The notes beneath the pieces are model-generated. The model was not told the DNA's origin, searched no databases, and saw only the letters and a program-made list of their open reading frames with translations. The position numbers and the translations under genes are program-made. From NCBI GenBank assembly GCA_938008415.1, contig CALLKI010000070.1, positions 1 through 13,448 on the forward strand: a DNA stretch of 13,448 bases, given 5' to 3'. Below, in pieces: positions 1 to 5,844 of this stretch. Position 1 is the first letter of the stretch. Every line of letters starts with the position of its first letter. The stretch is from an uncultured Luteimonas sp. GTDB lineage: Bacteria; Pseudomonadota; Gammaproteobacteria; Xanthomonadales; Xanthomonadaceae.

Positions 1-1
1 C

Positions 2-64
2 GGCTACCGGGACGACGCCTCCTTCTTCCTGAAGATCCGGGCGGCCTTCCCCGGACTTGGGTGA
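2..64 (+). CDS. C-terminal end of an unidentified protein (partial)
   Basis: An open frame enters from the left edge and stops at TGA 62-64, giving 20 residues that begin GYRDDASFF and end AAFPGLG. GC-rich codons and a stop placed just before the facing receptor terminator suggest the true end of a plus-strand gene. Too little is present to name a family. It is convergent with TonB-dependent receptor 1. The hairpin after it has its A-tract on the near side, so it serves the minus strand and gives no U-tract to this gene. Confidence 0.4.
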   Translation, partial: GYRDDASFFLKIRAAFPGLG

Positions 65-70
65 AGAACC

Positions 71-100
71 AAAAAAAAGCGGCGGGCCGAAGCCCGCCGC
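71..100 (-). terminator. Rho-independent terminator of TonB-dependent receptor 1
   Basis: On the minus strand a perfect 9-bp stem (arms 92-100 and 79-87) closes a TTCG tetraloop at 88-91 and is followed directly by eight T residues (78-71). It lies 27 bp after the receptor stop codon. The stem, stable loop and U-tract are the textbook arrangement. The U-tract exists in the minus direction only. Confidence 0.9.
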
Positions 101-126
101 CATGGTTCCGGAAATCCCGGAATGGA

Positions 127-3009
127 TCAGAAGCGCAGCGTGATGTTGCCGAAGATGTAACGGCCAGCCTGGTCGTAGCCACCCAGCGCGTTGGCGTTGG
201 CGGACAGGCCGCTGTCGCCGGAGAACGGGGGCTCCTTGTCGGCGATGTTGTTCACGCCCAGGGTGATCTCGGCGTTGCCGAACGACATGCTGCCGGTCAG
301 GTCGATGTAGTTGTAGGAACCCACGCCGCTGCCGAACCAGATGACGTTGTCCAGCGGGGTGCCGTCCACGTCCTGGTACTTCATGCTGCCGATGTGGCGC
401 CAACGCAGGCCGACGGCGTAGCGATCCCACGTGTAGCGGGCGGTGGCGACGTGACGCCACTTCGGCGACTGGCAGTTGAAGGTGTCGTTGACCAGGCCCT
501 TGCAGTCGAAGGCGGTGCTGGGCTCGCTGTCCAGCGTCTGCGTGAAGTCCTTCAGCAGGTAGTTGCCCGCCAGCGAGGTGCTCAGGCGGCCCGGACCCAG
601 CGGGAAGGAGTACGCCACCGACAGGTCGAGGCCCTCGCGCTTGTAGACACCGATGTTGTCCGGCAGGTTGTTGATGTGGCCCGCCTGCGGGTCGTTGGCC
701 GGGGCGATCCAGAGGTCGTACTGGCCGGCACGCGCATCGCGGTTGATGCGGTCGCAGTACAGGTTCTGCTCCATGCAGAGGATCTGGATCGTGTTGTAGC
801 CGATGCCACCGATCGCACCCTCGATCTTGATGCTGTACCAGTCAAGCGAGATGTTCAGGTTCTCGATCGGCTCGACCGCGAAGCCGAAGGTGTAGGTATC
901 GGCTTCTTCCGGCTTCAGGTTCGGGTTGCCGCCGGTCACGTTGTAGTACTGGTTGGCCGGGTTGGCCGGCACCAGGCCGTACATGCTCAGCGGCACGCCG
1001 GCGCGGGCGCACTGCTCGGCGGTGTAGGCCGGGTTCGGGCCGGCGCACAGGTCGGTACCGCCGCTGTTCAGGGCGATGCGCTGCGGGTAGTACATGTCGT
1101 TCAGGCTCGGGGCCCGGACGGCGCGGTTGTAGCCACCACGCACCAGCAGCTTATTGTCCCAGAACGCGCCGCTCAGGACCGCCTTGTAGGTGTCGTAGTC
1201 GCCGGCGGTCTCGTCATCCGAGTAGCGGTAGCCGAGCGAGGCGTCGAAGCGGTTGAACGCGCCGTCGCCGACGTAGATCGGCAGGGCGGCCTCCACGTAG
1301 AAGTCGTTCACGCGGTTGGAGGCGTTGACCGGCAGGCTGGCCGCACCGGCGCCGGCGAAGTTGCCCATCGCCGAGTCGGTGTCGTACTCGGAGTAGTACG
1401 AGTAGTCGCGTCGCTCCATACCGACCGCAAGGCCGATCTCCTCGCCGTTCGCGGTCGGGAAGCCCCAGCCCAGGTAGCCGTCCAGGTTGACCGAGAACGT
1501 GCGCAAGCTGGTCTTGAAGACGCTGAAGCTGGTGCCGGCCATCGCCTGGGCGGTCTCGGGATCGATGTTGTCGGTCCACACGTCCCACAGCTCGCAGCCG
1601 GGGAAGGTGCCGTACACCGGGTCCACGCAGCCCAGGGCCGCCGCGGCGATGCGGGTCATCAGGAAGTCGTTCTTGCCGATCTCGGTGGTCTTGGTCTTGC
1701 CCGAGGACAGCGAGACGTCGTAGTTCCACGACGAATCGAAGATCGAACCGCGCACACCGGCGGTCAGGCGGTGGGTGTTGTCGTCGCTCTCGCTGATGCG
1801 CGGGCCGCCCTCGACGTTGCGCTTCCAGATGGTGACGCGGGCCATGTCGCTGGCCACGCCGGCGTCGGCGCACAGGGTGCCGATGAGCGGGTTGTCGCAG
1901 GCCACGTCGACCGGCACGCCGAAGGCGCCGGACTCGGCGATCTGCACCGAGGACGTGCGCTCCAGGAACATCGCCTCGACGTACGGCACGAAGTGCTCGT
2001 TGATCTCGAAGCTGCCCATGAAGCCGGCGGTGATGCGCTTGTCAGGGCGCTGGTAGAAGTTGATCGGCGCGTAGTTGTAGAGGTGCACGCCCGGCTCGTA
2101 GCCGCTGCCGTTCCAGATGAAGTTGCCCCTGGAGACCTGGGTGCCATCCGGGTTCAGGTCGGCCACGGTGAAGCGGCCGGGATGGGCCGTGCCGGAGCCG
2201 CCGCACACGGGCTCGTCGAAGAAGACGGCGCAGTGCGAGTAGTCGCGCTGGCCGTGGTACAGCGGGTCGTTCTCGCGCCAGGTCACCCAGCCGACCGCAT
2301 GGCCGCGGTTGTCGGCGAAGCTGCCGCCGACCACGACGTCGACGTTGCGGCTGATGCCGTCGAAGCCGGAGTTGCCGGACGGCGCCTCGTAGCCGGCCTC
2401 TTCGTTCAGCTGCTGCCAGTAGCGGTTGTCGTTGTCGTGCTGGAAGGCCGAGTAGCCGAAGCTCAGGCTGATGCCCTCGAACTTGTCGTCGAGCACGAAG
2501 TTGACCACGCCGGCCACGGCGTCGGCGCCGTACACGGCCGAGGCGCCGCCCGACAGGATGTCGACGCGCTTGATCATCGCGGTCGGGACGATCGACGGAT
2601 CGCTGACCTCGTTGCGGCTGAACGGCAGGCGGCGGCCGTTGACCAGGGTCAGGGTGCGGTCGGGGCCCAGGCCACGCATCGAGATGATGGGATGGCCCCA
2701 GGAGCCGTTGTTCTGGAAGTTGTCGAACACCATGTCAACCTGCGGGTACTGGTTGACCAGGTCGTCGACGTTGGTGGCGCCGAAGTGCTTGAACTCTTCG
2801 GCGGTGATCTCAGTGATCGGACTGGACGCGGTGAACGTCTGGCTCTTGATGCGCGAGCCGGTCACCGTGATCGTGTCGAGCTCGGTGGCCTGCGAGGTGC
2901 CGGACTGCGACTCCTGGGCGAGGGCAACACCAGTGCCCGCGACGGAGCTGGCGCCTGCGAACAGCGCGAGGGTGATCGCGTTGCGCAGCTTGCTGGTCTT
3001 CAACTTCAT
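127..3009 (-). CDS. TonB-dependent outer-membrane receptor 1
   Basis: A 960-residue outer-membrane receptor that would import a ligand using TonB-ExbBD energy; the substrate is unknown. A signal peptide (1-31, cleavage after ALA) precedes a TonB-box-like stretch, LDTITVTGSR (44-53). The plug domain (about 58-175) contains RGLGPDRTLTLVNGRR and GGASAVYGADAVAGVVNF. The rest is a beta-barrel with receptor signatures VRAPSLNDMY and NPNLKPEEADTYTFGF, ending in ITLRF with the terminal aromatic typical of outer-membrane proteins. Twelve cysteines fall in six close pairs (260/269, 371/380, 461/472, 655/667, 745/752, 836/846). The start at ATG 3009 is chosen because GGAGAGAG lies just upstream and the signal peptide begins there; the frame stays open to 3357, but those codons are intergenic. 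A terminator follows. The family call is firm; the ligand cannot be inferred. Confidence 0.95.
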   Translation of the reverse strand: MKLKTSKLRNAITLALFAGASSVAGTGVALAQESQSGTSQATELDTITVTGSRIKSQTFTASSPITEITAEEFKHFGATNVDDLVNQYPQVDMVFDNFQNNGSWGHPIISMRGLGPDRTLTLVNGRRLPFSRNEVSDPSIVPTAMIKRVDILSGGASAVYGADAVAGVVNFVLDDKFEGISLSFGYSAFQHDNDNRYWQQLNEEAGYEAPSGNSGFDGISRNVDVVVGGSFADNRGHAVGWVTWRENDPLYHGQRDYSHCAVFFDEPVCGGSGTAHPGRFTVADLNPDGTQVSRGNFIWNGSGYEPGVHLYNYAPINFYQRPDKRITAGFMGSFEINEHFVPYVEAMFLERTSSVQIAESGAFGVPVDVACDNPLIGTLCADAGVASDMARVTIWKRNVEGGPRISESDDNTHRLTAGVRGSIFDSSWNYDVSLSSGKTKTTEIGKNDFLMTRIAAAALGCVDPVYGTFPGCELWDVWTDNIDPETAQAMAGTSFSVFKTSLRTFSVNLDGYLGWGFPTANGEEIGLAVGMERRDYSYYSEYDTDSAMGNFAGAGAASLPVNASNRVNDFYVEAALPIYVGDGAFNRFDASLGYRYSDDETAGDYDTYKAVLSGAFWDNKLLVRGGYNRAVRAPSLNDMYYPQRIALNSGGTDLCAGPNPAYTAEQCARAGVPLSMYGLVPANPANQYYNVTGGNPNLKPEEADTYTFGFAVEPIENLNISLDWYSIKIEGAIGGIGYNTIQILCMEQNLYCDRINRDARAGQYDLWIAPANDPQAGHINNLPDNIGVYKREGLDLSVAYSFPLGPGRLSTSLAGNYLLKDFTQTLDSEPSTAFDCKGLVNDTFNCQSPKWRHVATARYTWDRYAVGLRWRHIGSMKYQDVDGTPLDNVIWFGSGVGSYNYIDLTGSMSFGNAEITLGVNNIADKEPPFSGDSGLSANANALGGYDQAGRYIFGNITLRF

Positions 3010-3101
3010 CTCTCTCTCCAAGTGCGTTCTTGGGGGTAGTTCCCGCTGACACCCAGCCTGCGGCATCAAAAAGGACGCCAATACCGGCAAGGCTGTCGCC
3101 G

Positions 3102-3130
3102 ATACTAACCGCCCATGGAGAGGGATTAAA
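3102..3130 (-). promoter_or_regulatory. Putative promoter of TonB-dependent receptor 1
   Basis: On the minus strand a -35-like TTTAAT (3130-3125) and a -10-like TAGTAT (3107-3102) are separated by 17 bp. Both hexamers and the spacing are kept upstream of receptor 2 (8726-8698). Each hexamer matches the sigma-70 consensus only partly. The leader to ATG 3009 would be about 85 nt. An AT-rich CCAATTGTTAA element lies just upstream in both copies. Confidence 0.5.
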
Positions 3131-3821
3131 GGCTTCTTAACAATTGGCCCGCATTCAGGTTCGCGCGGGCGCAAGGCCCGAAAGTCCCGGATCAGGCCTT
3201 CCGCAAACAGCTGGGCCGGGGGCAGGACGCCTGGAGGTCCTGCTCGTAGCGGATGCAGGGGACCGCGCCCTCGTCCAGGCTCTCGTTGCGGGACGAGAAC
3301 GGGTTGCGGCCACGGGTCACGATGTTCTCCGCGCCGACCGTGATCTGGCCGCTCCACGGGGTGCGCCAGGTCAGGCCGAGGCCCAGGCCCTCGAACCGCG
3401 GCTGGCCGGGGGTGTCGATGACCCGGCCGATGATGTTGGCGCTGAACGCGCCATAGCCGCCACCGACCTCGAGGCTGCGGGTGTCCCAGCCGTCGGCCAG
3501 GCCCTTGGGGGCGCTGGCGAAGGGGACCAGCCGGGCCCTGGCGACGGTGCCGGCGATCGAGACGAAGCCGGCGTTGCCGACGTTCTTCTGGGCGAAGACG
3601 GTCAGGTCGTTGACGTCCACGCCCGCGTCCTGGCCCGTCGCGTTGCCACGGTTCAGCCAGGCGGGCAGGTTGCCCCTGCCTTCGCCCAGGGTCAGGCCGA
3701 TGCGGCCGCCGGGACGGGTGAGGGTGGCGGTCGCGGTGGCGTGGTGGTTGCCGTTCTGGTTGCCGCTCAGCTCGGCCAGCATGCAGTTGTTGGCCAGGCT
3801 GCTGATCGCGCTGAATCCGGC
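3102..3821. repeat. Direct repeat, copy A (receptor promoter plus 3' part of small-protein gene)
   Basis: This segment aligns with 8698-9419 in the same orientation. By eye, 3294-3821 (528 bp) is identical to 8892-9419. The stretch 3102-3293 differs by about 14 substitutions and two single-base indels. Similarity stops sharply after 3821, inside the coding frame of the small secreted protein. Toward the receptor it fades gradually through the leader into the signal peptide. Confidence 0.9.
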
Positions 3822-3899
3822 CCGGCCGTGGTGCTGCGGGTCCATGTTGGCCTGGATCCTGGACACGAAGCCGGTGTGCTTCTGTTCATCCGGCCGCAC
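3192..3899 (-). pseudogene. 5'-truncated copy of the small secreted-protein gene, fused to unrelated sequence
   Basis: From codon Ala87 of the intact gene at 8829-9677 to near its end, this copy encodes the same residues. The first 85 codons, with the signal peptide and Cys84, are missing. In their place is 101 bp (3822-3922) of unmatched sequence. A GTG at 3899 could start a chimeric frame (RPDEQKHTGFVSRIQANM...), but no convincing ribosome binding site precedes it. Near the 3' end Tyr is changed to Cys (VPCIRY for VPYIRY) and Pro to Ser (FSSRN for FSPRN). The TAG stop is CAG, so the frame runs 10 residues further (QASCPRPSCL...) to 3192. Without a signal peptide the product could not reach the envelope. 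A translated chimera cannot be excluded, but a decaying duplicate is the simplest reading. Confidence 0.8.
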
Positions 3900-3922
3900 A
3901 TTGCGGGTGGCGGTGCGCGCGG

Positions 3923-4624
3923 TCAGGGCTGTCCGGCCGGCGGCGGTGGCGGCGGCGGGGGCCTGTTCACGCCTTCCAGCTTAAACCGGGCATTGAAGGC
4001 TACGGTGATGCGCAGGCCCTCACCGGCCGGCTCGAAGGGAGTGACCTCGTGCAGCAGCCATGAGGGGAACAGGATCAGTTGGCCGGGCCTGAGGCGGATC
4101 GGCAGGACGCCGGTGTGGAACGGCGGCTTGAACCTGTGCGAGGCCATGTCCACGAACATCGTGTTCGTCGCGTATGGGCTGATGAAGGTCAGCCGGCCGC
4201 TGTCCGGGTTGTCCTCGTCGCCTTCCTGGCAGACGCAATAGACCCCGGACCACGAATGCATGGGGTGGTTGTGCACCCCGAAGTAGCCCCCCCCGCGGGT
4301 GACATGGAACCAGGATTCGAGCGCCACGTGCAGGCGCTGCAGGGTGGCCAGGTCGTAGCCACACAGTTCGCCGATGCTGTGGTACAGCGTGCCCAGGCAG
4401 AACCTGGAGAGCCTTGCGACCGCCGGGTGGTCCCAGTCGAACAGGTCGAACCTGCTTTCGAACAGCTGCGCGTTGCGGTGCGTGAACGGATCCGGGTTGG
4501 CGTACCTGCCGCCCTGGTCGGCGCATTGCACGAAGAGGGCCTTCAGTTCCTCGTTGAGGGAGGCGTAGTCCTCAAGGTGCTCGACGACGATGGGGACGGC
4601 GAATGCGGTCGTGATCTCGGCCAT
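3923..4624 (-). CDS. Putative 2OG-Fe(II) oxygenase (TIGR02466/2OG-FeII_Oxy_5-like)
   Basis: A soluble 233-residue protein resembling the TIGR02466 group of putative 2-oxoglutarate/Fe(II) dioxygenases; the substrate is unknown. Recognisable pieces are GGGYFGVHNHPMHSWSGVY (111-129), FISPYATNT (148-155), RPGQLILFPSWLLHEVTPF (179-197) and LRITVAFNARF (204-214). Likely active-site residues are His118 and/or His120, His192, and Arg205 for 2-oxoglutarate. His118-Asn-His120 stands where classic members have HxD/E, so the ligand assignment is tentative. The C-terminus is eight consecutive prolines (222-229) followed by AGQP, unusual for a compact enzyme. The ATG at 4624 has GAGGGA only at a rather long spacing. 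It is divergent from the methyltransferase with a 105-bp gap, and lies in the unit bracketed by the direct repeats. The fold call is good; any reaction, such as peptide or amino-acid hydroxylation, is inference. Confidence 0.8.
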   Translation of the reverse strand: MAEITTAFAVPIVVEHLEDYASLNEELKALFVQCADQGGRYANPDPFTHRNAQLFESRFDLFDWDHPAVARLSRFCLGTLYHSIGELCGYDLATLQRLHVALESWFHVTRGGGYFGVHNHPMHSWSGVYCVCQEGDEDNPDSGRLTFISPYATNTMFVDMASHRFKPPFHTGVLPIRLRPGQLILFPSWLLHEVTPFEPAGEGLRITVAFNARFKLEGVNRPPPPPPPPAGQP

Positions 4625-4647
4625 GTGCGGGGGATCCCTCGTAGGCA

Positions 4648-4669
4648 GCCGGCATTGCCGGATGCCGGC
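4648..4669. promoter_or_regulatory. Perfect inverted repeat between divergent oxygenase and methyltransferase genes
   Basis: Eight-base arms gccggcat (4648-4655) and atgccggc (4662-4669) flank tgccgg. The repeat is central in the 105-bp gap between two divergent starts, a usual place for an operator controlling both genes. It could also fold as a leader hairpin in the oxygenase transcript. No regulator gene lies in the window. Confidence 0.35.
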
Positions 4670-4719
4670 GCATGCCGTTCAGGATACATTGGAGGGCGGC
4701 CCGCGGTGGCGGCATTGGC

Positions 4720-4723
4720 AGGA
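4720..4723 (+). promoter_or_regulatory. Ribosome binding site that decides the methyltransferase start
   Basis: AGGA at 4720-4723 is directly against the first in-frame ATG (4724), too close to work, but six bases from the second ATG (4730). The second is therefore preferred; the choice changes the protein by only two residues. Confidence 0.55.
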
Positions 4724-4729
4724 ATGGAC

Positions 4730-5707
4730 ATGCAATCCGGGGACGACGGTATCGGACGCCGACGTGAAGCCTGGTCGGCCTACTGGGGAGCGGGACAGTT
4801 GCATTCCTGCCTTGGCGACTTCATGGAGGCGCGCGACGGCGATGTCGTCCGGTTCTGGCGGGAGGACTTCTCGCGCATCCCGGAAGGCGGGCGCGTGCTT
4901 GACCTCGGGACGGGCAACGGTGCCTTGCCGAAGCTGCTGTTGGAGCTCCGTGGCGCCGCCGTCGCCGTGGATGCCGTGGACCTGGCCGAGCTGCGGCCGG
5001 CATGGCTGGCCGGCCATGCGCAGGCGTACCCGGTCACGTTCCATTCCGGCGTCCGGATGGAATCCCTGCCTTTCGCGGCGGGGACGTTCGATCTGGTCAT
5101 CAGCCAGTTCGGGCTGGAATACGCGCGCTGGCCGGATGCCCTGGACGAGGTGGCGCGCGTCTGCAGGCCGGGGGGCGGTGCGGCGTTCGTCATGCACCAT
5201 GCCGGCTCCCTGGTGGTCCGCGTCGGGCGCGAGGAACTTGCCCAGCATGAATTCCTGCGTGGGGAAGACGGGCTGATCGCTGCCGCGCGCGCCATCCTGC
5301 CGCACGTGGTCCGGATCGCGTCCGGGGTGGCACCGGATGCCGCGGCGGAACAGGCCCGGAAGCGGTACAACGAGGCGATGCGCCGGATCGGGGAGCGGGT
5401 CGGAAGCGGGGACGTGCCCGCCGGCCTGCTGGTCGAGGTCCGCGAGCAGGTCCACGGCATCGTCGGTGGGCGGGACGGCCTTGCGCCCGTGGCTCGCGGC
5501 GCGGCGCTCGAACGCTACATCGAGGCGCTCGACCACGCGATGACGAGGACGCGCGAGCTGCTGTCGGCCGCGCTGGACGAGGCCCGGCTGGAGAGGCTCC
5601 TCGCCTGCCTGCGCGGGCGCATGCCGGGACGCAGGGTCGAGGCCCGCCCGCTGCTGTATGGCGGGGACATCATCGCCTGGGGCGTCCGCGCCTGTCCCGG
5701 TTCCTGA
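4730..5707 (+). CDS. Class I SAM-dependent methyltransferase
   Basis: A 325-residue soluble protein with a Rossmann-type methyltransferase core. Motif I is VLDLGTGNGALPKLL (56-70), binding S-adenosylmethionine. An acidic residue follows in VDAVDLAEL (80-88), then LPFAAGTFDLVISQFGLEYA (113-132) and DEVARVCRPGGG (139-150), which match the Methyltransf_11 pattern of motifs II and III. The second half (about 185-300) is rich in charged helix-like sequence and probably forms a lid or substrate domain. The substrate is unknown. No signal peptide or membrane segment is seen, so it is cytoplasmic. It is the only plus-strand gene between the two receptors and stands back to back with the oxygenase, which hints at shared control and possibly a shared substrate (inference). 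No clear terminator follows. Class confidence is high; specificity is unknown. Confidence 0.88.
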   Translation: MQSGDDGIGRRREAWSAYWGAGQLHSCLGDFMEARDGDVVRFWREDFSRIPEGGRVLDLGTGNGALPKLLLELRGAAVAVDAVDLAELRPAWLAGHAQAYPVTFHSGVRMESLPFAAGTFDLVISQFGLEYARWPDALDEVARVCRPGGGAAFVMHHAGSLVVRVGREELAQHEFLRGEDGLIAAARAILPHVVRIASGVAPDAAAEQARKRYNEAMRRIGERVGSGDVPAGLLVEVREQVHGIVGGRDGLAPVARGAALERYIEALDHAMTRTRELLSAALDEARLERLLACLRGRMPGRRVEARPLLYGGDIIAWGVRACPGS

Positions 5708-5787
5708 AACGGCATCCGGTCAGGGGACGGGGGCGTCGTGCCCCTTGGCGGGGCCTGTCCGTCACGTGCCCGGCACCGGCATGCACG

Positions 5788-5820
5788 AAAAAGGAAGGGA
5801 CCGGATGACCGGCCCCTTCC
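5788..5820 (-). terminator. Rho-independent terminator of TonB-dependent receptor 2
   Basis: On the minus strand the arms at 5820-5809 and 5804-5793 form a 12-bp stem with one mismatch around a four-base loop, followed by TTTTT (5792-5788). It lies 24 bp past the receptor 2 stop codon, like the arrangement at receptor 1. Confidence 0.85.
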
Positions 5821-5844
5821 AGGTACCACACTGGCCGCTTCCGA

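Noticed and set aside
61..3039. 992-codon open frame opposite receptor 1
   Set aside because: Composition is Val/Ala/Arg/Gly/His-rich with no domains; it is the antisense reading of a GC-rich gene with strong codon bias.
3010..3357. Extended N-terminus for receptor 1 (GTG-type start near 3357)
   Set aside because: It would run through the promoter and the truncated gene copy; the signal peptide and ribosome site place the start at 3009.
3940..3960. Triplet-repeat region as a possible CRISPR or tandem repeat array
   Set aside because: It is only a run of proline codons in the oxygenase gene; no spaced repeats are present anywhere in the window.
4079..4729. Extended N-terminus for the methyltransferase from 4079
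   Set aside because: It overlaps the oxygenase gene on the other strand and has no family similarity before residue 1 of the chosen start.
5730..5744. Short hairpin ggggc-gtcgt-gcccc after the methyltransferase as its terminator
   Set aside because: Only five base pairs and no T-run follows; too weak to call.
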